A DNA stretch of 64,000 nt. It comes from Parvularcula sp. BBD 1991-13. GTDB lineage: Bacteria > Pseudomonadota > Alphaproteobacteria > Caulobacterales > Parvularculaceae. This document shows positions 46,623 through 57,242 of this stretch, one piece after another. Location: positions 248,001 to 312,000 of the forward strand of contig LYSZ01000002.1 of the NCBI GenBank assembly GCA_001657385.1, given 5' to 3'. A model generated the notes under the pieces. It worked only from the letters and a program-made list of their open reading frames with translations, was not told the DNA's origin and did no database searches. Positions within the stretch are counted from its first letter, which is position 1. Every line of letters begins with the position of its first letter. Made by a program: the position numbers and the translations under genes.

Positions 46623-48161
46623 CTAGCGCAGGGCGAGCGCCGCCGCGAGCGCCAGCCCTGACGCGCCGGCGAACCACAGGGCGGCGGCGAGGGCGCCCCG
46701 GTCGCCGGACCGGGCCGGCTCGGCGGCGGCGCCGTTTTCCATGTAGCGCTCGGCCGCCTTGCCGATCGCCTCAACATAGTGGGGCAGGCGGGGGGCGATT
46801 TCCGCCGCCTTGCGCGTCGCGGCCCTGAGCTTTTCGCCTTGCGCCTCCAGCCCGATCGACCGGGTGACATAGTCCTTCACCACCGGCGTCGCCGCGTCCC
46901 ACATGTCGATCCCCGGATCGAGCACCCGCGCCACCCCTTCGACCGTGACCATGGTCCGTTGCAGAAGCACGAGTTCGGGCCGCAGGTGCATGTCGAACAG
47001 GGCGGTGACGTCGAACAGTTGTTGCAGCACGCGGGACATGTCCACTTCGTGCGCGTTGCGGCCCTGAAGGGGCTCGCCCACGGCGCGCAGGGCCTGGGCG
47101 AACGCTTCCATGGAGTGCCCCGGGGGGACGTAGCCGGCCTCGAAATGGACTTCCGCCGTGCGCCGGTAATCGCGCGCGATGAAACCGTAGATGATCTCCG
47201 CGAAGGTGCGCCGCGCCTGTTCGTCGAGCCGGCCCATGATGCCGAAGTCGATCAGGCCGAGGCGCCCGTCGTCGTCGACGATCATGTTGCCCTGGTGCAT
47301 GTCGGCGTGGAAAAAGCCGTCATGCAGCGCCTGAGTGAGAAAATTCCGTATCACGAGTTTCGCAAGCGCCCTGCGGTCGACGCCCCGCCTGTCGAGGGCG
47401 GCGAGGTCGCCGAGCGGCGTGCCGGAGATCCATTCGACGGTGAGGACGCGCTTGGCGGTGAGCGGCCAGACGACGCCGGGCACGCGCACTTGCGACTCGC
47501 TTTTCAGGTTTTCCGCCAGTTCCGACGCCGCGCCCGCTTCCAGGCGCAGGTCCAGCTCGATGGCGGCGGAGGCTTTGAGGGTTTCGACGAACTTTACCGG
47601 CTCCATGCGCCTGGCGGCCTTTGATACGGCCTCGACGACCGCGGCGGCCCGCGCGAAGGCGCGAAACTCGCGTCCCGCCTTCGCCTCGATCTGGGGGCGG
47701 AGGATTTTCACCGCGACCCTGGAGCCGTCCTTCAGGGTCGCCTTGTGGGCCTGGGCGATGGAGGCGGCGGCGATCGGCGCGGAGAACGTCTCGAACAGGG
47801 CTTCGACGGGCTTGCCGAACGCCTTTTCGATCTCGCGCCGCGCCGCCGCTTCGGAAAACGGGGGCATCTTGTCCTGCAACCGTCCAAGGTCGTCGGCGAG
47901 TTCGAAACCGACGATGTCCGGGCGGGTCGCCATGAACTGGCCGAGCTTGACGTAAGCGGGGCCGAGTTTTTCGAAGGCGAGCGCGAGACGCTCGCCGGGA
48001 CGCTTCGCCCGGCCGACGGCGCCGATGCGCGAGACCGCTCCGGCAAGGCGCACCGGCGCCGGCGTCAGATGCGCGAACTCGCGCGGGATCAGCGCGTCGT
48101 GGCGCGCCAGCGTCCATCCGGCGCGGGCGAGGCGGGCGTAGTCGGCGAGGGCGGAGATCAT
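46623..48161 (-). CDS. ubiB: Ubiquinone biosynthesis protein kinase-like UbiB
   Basis: A 512-aa ABC1/ADCK-family protein for coenzyme Q synthesis. KLGPAYVKLGQFMATRPD is the KxGQ motif (about 68-85), then AAASIAQAHKATLKDG (Ala-rich nucleotide loop), HADMHQGNMIVDDDGRLGLIDFGIMG (catalytic Asp and DFG). The last ~25 residues form a membrane helix, the usual anchor. Follows ubiE by 15 bases on the same strand. Confidence 0.94.
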   Translation of the reverse strand: MISALADYARLARAGWTLARHDALIPREFAHLTPAPVRLAGAVSRIGAVGRAKRPGERLALAFEKLGPAYVKLGQFMATRPDIVGFELADDLGRLQDKMPPFSEAAARREIEKAFGKPVEALFETFSAPIAAASIAQAHKATLKDGSRVAVKILRPQIEAKAGREFRAFARAAAVVEAVSKAARRMEPVKFVETLKASAAIELDLRLEAGAASELAENLKSESQVRVPGVVWPLTAKRVLTVEWISGTPLGDLAALDRRGVDRRALAKLVIRNFLTQALHDGFFHADMHQGNMIVDDDGRLGLIDFGIMGRLDEQARRTFAEIIYGFIARDYRRTAEVHFEAGYVPPGHSMEAFAQALRAVGEPLQGRNAHEVDMSRVLQQLFDVTALFDMHLRPELVLLQRTMVTVEGVARVLDPGIDMWDAATPVVKDYVTRSIGLEAQGEKLRAATRKAAEIAPRLPHYVEAIGKAAERYMENGAAAEPARSGDRGALAAALWFAGASGLALAAALALR

Positions 48162-48176
48162 GGATGCGGTTCGCCT

Positions 48177-48971
48177 TTAGATGCGCCAGCCCATATGCAG
48201 GGCGGCCACCCCGCCGGTGAGGTTTTCGTACCGCACGCGGGCAAAGCCGGCGTTTCGGATTGCCGCCGCGAACGCCTCTTGGGAAGGGAACTGACGGATC
48301 GATTCCACCAGATACTGATAGGAGTCCCGGTCCCCTGCGACAACCTCGCCGAGCCGCGGGATCGCGTTGAAGGAGTAAAGATCGTAGAGCCGTTGCAGTC
48401 CGTCCGTGACCGGATGGGAGAACTCAAGGCAGACAAACCGCCCGCCGGGCTTGAGGACGCGGCGCGCCTCCGCCAGCGCGGCGTCCATGGCGGTGACGTT
48501 GCGGATGCCGAACGCGATCGTATAGGCGTCGACGGCGCCGTTCTTCAGCGGCAGTTTTTCCGCGTCGCCGCAGACGCGCGTGATCTGCGCCGCGAGCGGC
48601 GCGTGGTCCTTGCGCGCGGCCCCGGCGCGCAGCATTTCCGCATTGATGTCGCAGACGAGCGCATGAGCCGGCGGCTTTTCCCCGGCGCGCGGGCGCGCAT
48701 TGGCGCGGGTCAGGAAGCCGGCCGCCACGTCGCCCGTGCCCCCCGCGACGTCGAGCAGGGTCTCCCCCGGCTGCGGGTTGAGCCGGTCGAGCATGACCGA
48801 TTTCCAGATGCGGTGAACGCCGCCGGACATCAGGTCGTTCATGACGTCGTACCGGCCGGCGACGCTGTCGAACACCCCGCGCACGAGGCCGGCCTTTTCC
48901 GAGGCGCGCACGGTGCGGAAGCCGAAGCTGGCGGCGTCGGCGCGGTCGGACCTGTCGGGGGCGTCTGTCAT
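48177..48971 (-). CDS. ubiE: Ubiquinone/menaquinone C-methyltransferase UbiE
   Basis: A 264-aa SAM-dependent methyltransferase for the C-methylation of the quinone ring. The UbiE signatures are [21 protein letters not shown] (about 37-57), [11 protein letters not shown] (SAM loop) and [15 protein letters not shown]. First gene of ubiE-ubiB. In many relatives mutM is divergent here; in this window ihfB is instead. Confidence 0.95.
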   Translation of the reverse strand: MTDAPDRSDRADAASFGFRTVRASEKAGLVRGVFDSVAGRYDVMNDLMSGGVHRIWKSVMLDRLNPQPGETLLDVAGGTGDVAAGFLTRANARPRAGEKPPAHALVCDINAEMLRAGAARKDHAPLAAQITRVCGDAEKLPLKNGAVDAYTIAFGIRNVTAMDAALAEARRVLKPGGRFVCLEFSHPVTDGLQRLYDLYSFNAIPRLGEVVAGDRDSYQYLVESIRQFPSQEAFAAAIRNAGFARVRYENLTGGVAALHMGWRI

Positions 48972-49042
48972 GACGGGTTACATATCTTTTACAGCGGCGC
49001 GCGAGAAGCGGCCTTGACGCCGCATCGGCCTTCTGAGAGGCT

Positions 49043-49081
49043 CAATTGGTTGAATATCGTGATATTTCAGTATGATATCAC
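49043..49081 (+). promoter_or_regulatory. ihfB promoter region with dyads and an IHF-like site
   Basis: A -10-like TATGAT is at 49071-49076. Around it are an inverted repeat GTGATAT/ATATCAC (49059-49065, 49075-49081) and AATATC-GT-GATATT (49053-49066). CAATTGGTTGAAT (49043-49055) matches the reverse IHF consensus YAANNNNTTGATW at all but one position. IHF autoregulation is known in E. coli, so an autoregulatory site is plausible here. Confidence 0.45.
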
Positions 49082-49136
49082 ATTTGTCGCTAGAAAAGCG
49101 TAATGCGAGGCGACCTGGGGGAAGGTTTATTACGTC

Positions 49137-49469
49137 ATGATCAAATCCGAATTGGTGCAAAAGCTCGCCGATGAGAATCCGAATTTGTTTCATCGGGACA
49201 TAGAAAGAATCGTTTCCATTGTGTTCGACGAAATCGCTGACGCCCTGGCGCGCGGCGACCGGGTCGAGTTGCGCGGCTTCGGCGCGTTTTCCGTCAAGCA
49301 TCGTCCCGCCCGCGTCGGGCGCAATCCGCGCAGCGGGGAAGCCGTGCGGATCGAAGAGAAGTGGGCGCCCTTTTTCAAGGCCGGCAAGGAGCTGCGCGAC
49401 CGCCTTAACAGAAACGGCCGTTTCGGAGCCGAAGCCCCTTCCGCGGCCGATGACGGCGGCGGCGTCTAG
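49137..49469 (+). CDS. ihfB: Integration host factor subunit beta
   Basis: A 110-aa DNA-bending protein that pairs with IhfA. It begins [26 protein letters not shown]; the beta arm has [29 protein letters not shown], given here in overlapping pieces, with the Pro of NPRSG that kinks DNA. The C-terminal tail ([13 protein letters not shown]) is slightly longer than usual. Followed by lapA and trpF as in other alphaproteobacteria, but the usual upstream rpsA is absent. Confidence 0.94.
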   Translation: MIKSELVQKLADENPNLFHRDIERIVSIVFDEIADALARGDRVELRGFGAFSVKHRPARVGRNPRSGEAVRIEEKWAPFFKAGKELRDRLNRNGRFGAEAPSAADDGGGV

Positions 49470-49570
49470 CCGCCGCGGCGCGTCTGTGGGTTTTGTAATG
49501 GACGGCCCGCCGCCGGCGGCGCGTTTTGCCGCGCTTTGCGGCTTGCGAAAACCGCCGATTACGTGAAAAC

Positions 49571-49945
49571 ATGGGGCAAATGAAGAAATGGCTTTCCCGT
49601 CTGCTCTGGATTCCGGTCCTTGTGTTCGCCGTTCTGTTTCTGGTGGCGAACAGGCAGCCGGTGGCGATCAGCCTCGATCCGTTCAATGCCTCGGCGCCTT
49701 CGGTGACGACCTTCCCTTTGCCCTTGTGGGGATGGCTGGTCGCCATGCTGTTTCTCGGTTTCGCCATCGGCGCCGTGGCGTTGTGGATTTCGGCCGGGCC
49801 GAAACGCGCCAGGGCGCGCGCGGCGCATCGCGAGGTGAAGGCCCTGCGCCGGACTCTGACCGAGGAACGCCGCCGCCGCGAGGAAGCCGAGCGCGCGCTC
49901 CAGGATGCGCGCGAAGCGCCGCTGTTGGAAACGTCCCTGCCCTGA
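49571..49945 (+). CDS. LapA-domain membrane protein
   Basis: A 124-aa protein with two membrane helices (about residues 9-26 and 52-74) and a cytoplasmic coiled-coil tail (about 80-115, REVKALRRTLTEERRRREEAERAL). This is the LapA/DUF1049 layout, related to LPS-assembly adaptor LapA of E. coli, which sits near FtsH and LpxC. The ATG at 49571 or 49580 may be used. Between ihfB and trpF, its conserved place. Confidence 0.85.
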   Translation: MGQMKKWLSRLLWIPVLVFAVLFLVANRQPVAISLDPFNASAPSVTTFPLPLWGWLVAMLFLGFAIGAVALWISAGPKRARARAAHREVKALRRTLTEERRRREEAERALQDAREAPLLETSLP

Positions 49946-49953
49946 GCTGACCC

Positions 49954-50628
49954 ATGACCGCCGTCGCCGTTAAAATCTGCGGAATAAAAGACAGCCGGAC
50001 GGCTGTCGCCGCAGCCAAGGCCGGCGCCGATTATCTCGGCTTCATCTTCTTTCGCAAAAGTCCGCGCTGCATCTCCGCCGAGCAGGCCGAGGACATGACC
50101 ATGGCCCTCAAGGAAGCGAGCTTCGAGGAAGGATTCGCACTGCCCAGGCTGGTGGGGCTGTTCGTCGACGCCGGCGAAAAGGAGATCGCCGAGGCCGCGC
50201 CTTTCCTGACGCATTTTCAGTTTCACGGCCATGAAAGCCCTGAGCGCGTCGAGGAGCTGGGCGTGGAATTCGCCGTCGACGTGATCAAGGCGATCCCCGT
50301 CGGCGAGAAAGGCGACGTCGCGCTCGCCGACGAATACGCCGAGGCGGCGGACATGTTGTTGTTCGACGCAAAGCCGCCGCCCGGCGCCGGGCGGCCGGGC
50401 GGACACGGCGTCGCTTACGATTGGTCGATGATCTCCGCCTATGCCGGAGAGACCCCCTATCTGGTCGCCGGCGGGCTGACGCCGGACAATGTGAACAGCG
50501 CTGTTGCGGCGCAACAAAAGGCCGCCGCGTTCCGCGGCGTCGATGTTTCCAGCGGCGTCGAGCGCGCGCCCGGCGTCAAGGACATAGATGCCGTCAAAGC
50601 TTTCATATCAAAAGCAAAATCCGCCTGA
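49954..50628 (+). CDS. trpF: Phosphoribosylanthranilate isomerase
   Basis: A 224-aa TIM-barrel enzyme of tryptophan synthesis. VKICGIKDSRTAVAAAKAGADYLGFIFFRKSPRCIS shows, in order, the active-site Cys and the phosphate-binding start; LFDAKPP (catalytic Asp) and VAGGLTPDNVNSAV, GVDVSSGVE complete the family pattern. Follows lapA by 8 bases. A large inverted repeat separates it from trpB. Confidence 0.95.
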   Translation: MTAVAVKICGIKDSRTAVAAAKAGADYLGFIFFRKSPRCISAEQAEDMTMALKEASFEEGFALPRLVGLFVDAGEKEIAEAAPFLTHFQFHGHESPERVEELGVEFAVDVIKAIPVGEKGDVALADEYAEAADMLLFDAKPPPGAGRPGGHGVAYDWSMISAYAGETPYLVAGGLTPDNVNSAVAAQQKAAAFRGVDVSSGVERAPGVKDIDAVKAFISKAKSA

Positions 50629-50647
50629 AAAGAAAAAACGCCGCACT

Positions 50648-50732
50648 TTTTTGTGCGCAGCATAAGTGCAGCATAAGTGCAGCAAAATCTAAAATGCTGC
50701 GCTCCATGCTGCACTTATGCTGCGCACAAAAA
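50648..50732. repeat. 27-bp perfect inverted repeat between trpF and trpB
   Basis: Arms at 50648-50674 and 50706-50732 are perfect reverse complements, with 31 bases between. The left side also carries an 11-bp tandem pair (50658-50668, 50669-50679) and an inner hairpin GCAGCA/TGCTGC. A short rival hairpin CGCAC-TTTTTT-GTGCG (50642-50657) uses the start of the left arm. The outer stem ends in T5/A5 with no free T-tract, so it is not a plain terminator. Confidence 0.92.
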
Positions 50733-50878
50733 TATCTGCGAAGGCGGCGTCGATCCTGTCGCAGTGGCGTCGCGGCCCGTCACGCGCTAAGCACGAAGCG
50801 CGCCGCCGTGAAGCGCTGTCGCGAGGCGCCGCCGCCGCGTCGCCCGCTCCCTCGCAATCGAACACCGGTAATCGATCA

Positions 50879-52123
<1,245 letters not shown>

Positions 52124-52221
52124 GACGCCGCCTCGGCGGCCCGCCCCCCAGTTTCGCCTCTGGTTTCCGTCGGCCCTGTGCGCTATAGGCTCCGCTGCAA
52201 CGCGAAAAGGAGCGCGCGCCC

Positions 52222-53451
<1,230 letters not shown>

Positions 53452-53474
53452 CCCTTAACGCCTGCGAGTAGTTT

Positions 53475-54002
53475 ATGGACCTGTCGAAAATCGAGATTGG
53501 CGTCAATCCGCCCAAGGACGTGAACGTGGTGATCGAGGTGCCGCTCGGCGGCGACCCCATCAAGTATGAAATCGACAAGGCCTCGGGGGCGATGTTCGTC
53601 GACCGCTTTCTTTACACCGACATGCGCTATCCTTGTAATTACGGCTTCGTGCCGCGCACCCTCGCCGACGACGGCGACCCGGTGGACGTGATGGTGGTGG
53701 GCAACCGGTCGCTGTTTCCCGGCGCGGTCGTCGGCGCCCGGCCGGTCGGCGTCCTGCTGATGGAGGACGAGGCCGGCCTCGACGAAAAGATCCTCGCCGT
53801 ACCTTCGTCGCGCTTGACGCGCTATTACAACAGGATCGATAGCTACACCGACCTGCCGGAGATCCTGAACGACCGGATCCGCCACTTCTTCGAGCATTAC
53901 AAGGATCTGGAGCCCGACAAATGGGTCAAGATCGTCGGCTGGAGAGACCGCGACGAGGCCGAGGCGCTGATCCTCAAGGGGATTGATGCGGCAAAAGAGT
54001 GA
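53475..54002 (+). CDS. ppa: Inorganic pyrophosphatase
   Basis: A 175-aa cytoplasmic family I pyrophosphatase. The Mg-binding core is [12 protein letters not shown] (about residues 64-75), with [12 protein letters not shown] before it and [17 protein letters not shown] ([12 protein letters not shown]) near the end. It starts 23 bases after argG, possibly co-transcribed; PPi released by ArgG is its substrate. Confidence 0.96.
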   Translation: MDLSKIEIGVNPPKDVNVVIEVPLGGDPIKYEIDKASGAMFVDRFLYTDMRYPCNYGFVPRTLADDGDPVDVMVVGNRSLFPGAVVGARPVGVLLMEDEAGLDEKILAVPSSRLTRYYNRIDSYTDLPEILNDRIRHFFEHYKDLEPDKWVKIVGWRDRDEAEALILKGIDAAKE

Positions 54003-54184
54003 CGCTCGCCCGTCCCGCCCAATTTAGACCTTTTTTAAGGACTATCTTCGCGTTAGATTAACCAACGGACAGGCGGCTTCCGGCGGCGCATGCCGGGATT
54101 GCCGGGCGCGCGTGCAGTCGCTTCGGCTTTGAATTCGCAGCTTTGAATTCGCGGCTTTCCAAGGGGTGGTTCGAGGGGTAAGGG

Positions 54185-54580
54185 ATGCAGAATTTCAAGA
54201 TCGAAGCGATCTTCGGCGGCGTTCTGGCGCTGGTCGTTCTCGGCATTGCGGTATACGCCGTCGTCACCACCAGCTTCGGGCCGGCGGTCGGCCAGGGCGG
54301 CGGTTACGCCGGCGGGGCCGCGCCGCAGGCGGGGGGCGCGGCGGCGCCGACGCTGACGGCTTCCTCCGGCCAGGACCTCATCTGCGAATGCTATGACGAC
54401 GCCTTCCTTCTCGCGGGTAAGGCGAACGTGCTCTCCCCGGCGTACCGCACCGGCTTCGAGCAGTGCCGCGCCCGCGCCGGCGTCGATGGCGGTCAGGCCT
54501 GGACCGCCGGCTGGAACGCCCGTCTCTCGGCGCGTCCGTATGAGTCGAGTTGCCGTTCCTACAAGCGTCGCAAGGCCTGA
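54185..54580 (+). CDS. Membrane-anchored Cys-containing hypothetical protein
   Basis: A 131-aa protein with one N-terminal membrane helix (about residues 9-29), a Gly/Ala-rich linker (35-58) and a C-terminal domain with a CEC pair and two further cysteines (ICECYDDAF, FEQCRARAG, SSCRSYKRRKA). The domain is probably periplasmic and disulfide-bonded. No family recognised. Its ATG follows AGGGATG. It stands alone downstream of ppa and is convergent with the YciI-like gene. Confidence 0.7.
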   Translation: MQNFKIEAIFGGVLALVVLGIAVYAVVTTSFGPAVGQGGGYAGGAAPQAGGAAAPTLTASSGQDLICECYDDAFLLAGKANVLSPAYRTGFEQCRARAGVDGGQAWTAGWNARLSARPYESSCRSYKRRKA

Positions 54581-54663
54581 AGGCTCCTTGTAAAAATAGT
54601 TCCGCTTCGGAAGGCGCCGCCCGCACCCTCGGCGCTGAGAACTGGCCCTGGCGGCGTTCCGGC

Positions 54664-54960
54664 TCAGGATGACGGCGCCAGCGTCCCCGCTGCGATGCGA
54701 AACGGGTTGATCTCCACCGATTTGAACAGGCCGGCCCGCGCGTATGGGTCCGCGTCGGCGAAGGCCAGCGCGGCGGCTTCGTTGTCAGCGCGTATGACCA
54801 GCATGCTGCCTTTCGGCTCCCCGGCATCATTCAGTATCGGCCCCGCCAGCAGGACGCTGTCGCCGGCGGCGGCGATGTAATCCAGATGCGCGGGGCGGGT
54901 TTCCTTGCGCACCGCCGCGGCGCCGTCCTTGTCATGGCATAAGAGAATGAATTCAGACAT
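54664..54960 (-). CDS. YciI-family protein
   Basis: A 98-aa protein of the YCII ferredoxin-like fold. It starts MSEFILLCHDKDGA, has RPAHLDYI with the conserved His (about residue 25), GSMLVIRADNEAAALAFADADPYARAGLF and ends at 98. Small lyase/isomerase-like enzymes of unknown substrate. It overlaps the gpsA stop by one base (TAATG), so translation is coupled; the pair is conserved in alphaproteobacteria. Confidence 0.86.
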   Translation of the reverse strand: MSEFILLCHDKDGAAAVRKETRPAHLDYIAAAGDSVLLAGPILNDAGEPKGSMLVIRADNEAAALAFADADPYARAGLFKSVEINPFRIAAGTLAPSS

Positions 54961-55970
54961 TATTTCGCTTCCGATGTGATTGGGCGGGATAGCAGATCCG
55001 CGATGATCCCGTCGACGTCGCGCGCGCCCTCGATCAGGGCCGCGACGGCGTCGCAGATCGGGGTCTCGACGCCGGCGGTTCTGGCGAGGCGGATGACCGC
55101 GGCGGCGCTGGCCGCGCCTTCGCTGACCGATATGCGCTCGCCGAGAATGTCGTTGAGGGCCCGGCCCTTGCCCAGCTCGACGCCGAGGGACATGTTGCGC
55201 GACTGCGGCGAGGAGGCCGTGAGAATGAGATCGCCGAGTCCGGACAGGCCTGCCATGGTCTGCGGCTGCGCGCCCAGGGCTTCGCCGAGGCGCCGGAACT
55301 CGGCGAAGCCCCTGGTGATCAGCGCCGCCCGCGCGCTTTCGCCCAGCCCCTTGCCGTCGACCACGCCGGCGGCGACGGCGAGCACGTTTTTCACCGCGCC
55401 GCCCAGCTCGGCCCCGGTCAGGTCCTCCGACAGGTATGGCCGGAAAGTAGGCCCGCCGAGGGTGGCGGCCCAGCGCTCGCCCAGGGCCGCGTGTGCGCAG
55501 GCGAGCGTGACCGCGGTGGGCATGCCCGCGGCGACGTCCCGGGCGAAGCTCGGACCGGACAGAACCGCCGGCCTTGCATGCGGCCATACCTCGGCCAGCA
55601 CCTCGGTCATGAGCAGGCCGGTCTCGCGTTCAACGCCTTTCGAGCAGAGCGCAACCGGCGCGTTTTCGGCGGCGATGATTTTCAGCTCGGCGAACATCGG
55701 CCGGGCGAACTGCGCCGGCACGACAAAGAGTATGGCCTCGCAAGCGGCGGCCATACCCAGGTCGTGTGTGGCGCCAATCCCTTGAGGAAGCTTGATTCCC
55801 GGGAGGAAGGCCGGATTTTCGCCGGTCTCCCGGATCGCCGTCGCCACCTCTTCCTCGCGCGCCCACAGGGTCGTATCGACGCCGCCGCGCGCGCACAGGG
55901 CGGCCAGCGCCGTGCCCCAGGCGCCCGCTCCGATGACGGCGACGGAAGTAAAACCTTGCGGAGTGACCAT
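54960..55970 (-). CDS. gpsA: Glycerol-3-phosphate dehydrogenase [NAD(P)+]
   Basis: A 336-aa enzyme making sn-glycerol-3-phosphate for phospholipids. The cofactor loop VIGAGAWGTALA is at 13-24; GAVKNVLAVAAGVVDG holds the catalytic Lys (about residue 191), and SGPSFARDVAAG and GLSGLGDLILTASSPQSRN are family motifs. Usually read downstream of tsaD; here three plus-strand genes separate the two. Confidence 0.95.
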   Translation of the reverse strand: MVTPQGFTSVAVIGAGAWGTALAALCARGGVDTTLWAREEEVATAIRETGENPAFLPGIKLPQGIGATHDLGMAAACEAILFVVPAQFARPMFAELKIIAAENAPVALCSKGVERETGLLMTEVLAEVWPHARPAVLSGPSFARDVAAGMPTAVTLACAHAALGERWAATLGGPTFRPYLSEDLTGAELGGAVKNVLAVAAGVVDGKGLGESARAALITRGFAEFRRLGEALGAQPQTMAGLSGLGDLILTASSPQSRNMSLGVELGKGRALNDILGERISVSEGAASAAAVIRLARTAGVETPICDAVAALIEGARDVDGIIADLLSRPITSEAK

Positions 55971-56003
55971 GGTGTTCTTGCTGAATGAGGATTGAACGTT
56001 TTA

Positions 56004-56009
56004 TATAAT
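56004..56009 (+). promoter_or_regulatory. -10 element of the TetR-like gene
   Basis: A perfect TATAAT in an AT-rich patch 22 bases before the ATG at 56031. A -35 is not clear (TTGCTG at 55978-55983 is 20 bases away). The location places transcription start near 56016, so the upstream in-frame TTG at 55992 is unlikely to be the start codon. AACC-TACC-GGTT (56018-56029) is a small dyad at the start site. Confidence 0.5.
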
Positions 56010-56030
56010 GCTCAGGAAACCTACCGGTTC

Positions 56031-56666
56031 ATGATGCCGACAGAAACCCTAGACGAAACGGCCAGGCAGATTCTGGACGCCGCGAGCCGACGATTTCTGC
56101 ATTACGGCTACGGGAAGACGACCATGTCGGAGATCGCCAAGGACTGCAATATGTCCACCGGCAATCTCTACCGCTATTTCCCGTCGAAACTGGATATCGC
56201 GGAGATGTTCGTTCACACCCTGCGGCGCGAACAGGTGGGAAAACTGAGAGCGGTGCTGGAGCGTCCGGACACGCTGCCGCGAGACAAGCTGCGCGATTTC
56301 TTCCTGTTGAAATTCAGGATCGCCTATGAGCGGTTCCACGACAAGCCGAAGGCGTATGAGCTGTCAAGCGAGTTGATGGCGGCGCGCCCGAAGATCGCCC
56401 TTGAGTGGGAGGGCGCGGAAGGCCGGGTTCTGGCGGAAATCCTCTTGGAGGGCGACGCTCAAGGGGCCTTCGCGGTCGGTGACGCCCGGCGGACGGCGAA
56501 AATTCTTCTCGACGCCGCTTATCGCTTCACCAGTCCCGCTGTTTTTCACGAAGGGGACTTCGACGACCTGGCCGAGGAGTTGAACGGCGTTGTCGATCTT
56601 GTGCTGGACGGTTTCAGTTGGCGCGCCTTGCAGCGCGGCGCGCCGAAATCCGGTGCGCCTCTTTAG
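56031..56666 (+). CDS. TetR/AcrR-family transcriptional regulator
   Basis: A 211-aa repressor-type protein. The N-terminal HTH is ARQILDAASRRFLHYGYGKTTMSEIAKDCNMSTGNLYRYFPSK in pieces (about residues 9-52), a classical TetR fold; the C-terminal ligand domain is unassigned. The ATG at 56031 (or 56034) is supported by the -10 at 56004 and AGGA 13 bases upstream. It is divergent from gpsA, 60 bases apart. Probable targets are itself and the small-protein gene with the dyad at 56906-56931, by position only. Confidence 0.85.
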   Translation: MMPTETLDETARQILDAASRRFLHYGYGKTTMSEIAKDCNMSTGNLYRYFPSKLDIAEMFVHTLRREQVGKLRAVLERPDTLPRDKLRDFFLLKFRIAYERFHDKPKAYELSSELMAARPKIALEWEGAEGRVLAEILLEGDAQGAFAVGDARRTAKILLDAAYRFTSPAVFHEGDFDDLAEELNGVVDLVLDGFSWRALQRGAPKSGAPL

Positions 56667-57040
56667 CGCCGAAGGGCGTTTTCAGACGGACCGGCGGCGC
56701 GTCGGGCCTATGCCTTTCGCCTCTGGGTATTCAAACAGGATGCAAGTTTGCGAAGGCTGAGGCCGCTGCGTTTCGCCGATAACGCCATGAATAACGCCAT
56801 ATAGAAATGCCGACGTCTTCAGCGAGCGTTCGCAATTTCTTTTTACTTCATTGAAAAGATTGAAACTTTACGCAGGCTGAGAGAGCTAATTGATGAACGA
56901 TAAAAAATGAATATTAACGAAAATATTCATTGACAGTACTTCAGTGGCCGCCTATATCCGGCTGGCGTGTCGAGACGGTTCTGAGTTCGGAATTCGGCTC
57001 GCGCGCTAAAGACAAAAAAATCGATCAGAGTGAGATAGAA
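56667..57040. other. 374-base regulatory spacer upstream of the 38-aa protein gene
   Basis: No gene was recognised. The DNA drops in GC content from about 56820 onward. It contains two similar 18-base segments around GCGAAGGCTGAG and CGCAGGCTGAG (near 56745 and 56866), then the dyad and promoter at 56906-56958. From about 56965 on it is the 5' leader of the small gene. Confidence 0.55.
56906..56958 (+). promoter_or_regulatory. Promoter with overlapping perfect operator dyad
   Basis: TTGACA (56930-56935, perfect -35), 17 bases, TATATC (56953-56958, 4 of 6 for the -10). A perfect 10-bp inverted repeat AATGAATATT-AACGAA-AATATTCATT (56906-56915, 56922-56931) ends on the first two bases of the -35. 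This is a good operator for a dimeric repressor; the flanking TetR or Rrf2 regulators are the obvious candidates. Confidence 0.72.
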
Positions 57041-57157
57041 ATGACGCCGTTGAAAAACATCGCTGTGCAGGCGGCCGCGACCCTCGCCCTTTCGGGCGTT
57101 CTGGGCTTCGCGCTCTACCGCTTCGCAGACTACGCCATGCAGGGCGTGGTCCTTTAA
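57041..57157 (+). CDS. 38-aa single-helix membrane protein
   Basis: A 38-residue protein (starting MTPLKNIAVQAAATLAL) with one membrane helix at about residues 7-28 and a short charged-aromatic tail (YRFADYAMQ). The ATG has a GAGTGAGA-type site upstream; longer in-frame starts (56930) would lie before the mapped-looking start site. It has its own promoter, operator and strong terminator, which argues for a real gene. No family is recognised; small hydrophobic proteins of this kind include transport-complex accessories and type I toxins. Confidence 0.6.
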   Translation: MTPLKNIAVQAAATLALSGVLGFALYRFADYAMQGVVL

Positions 57158-57242
57158 CCGAACCGAGACCCCACATCGCTAAGGCTTGTGTCCTTGCTCC
57201 CCCGGTAAGGACAATCCTCCCTCGGACCTTACGCGATGCCCC

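Noticed and set aside
50648-50732. Intrinsic terminator of trpF
   Set aside because: Neither strand has a free T-tract after the stem; the terminal Ts and As are part of the stem itself.
50717-50878. N-terminal extension of TrpB or a Trp leader peptide
   Set aside because: The extension is Arg-rich, begins inside the inverted repeat and contains a single Trp; the ATG at 50879 fits the family.
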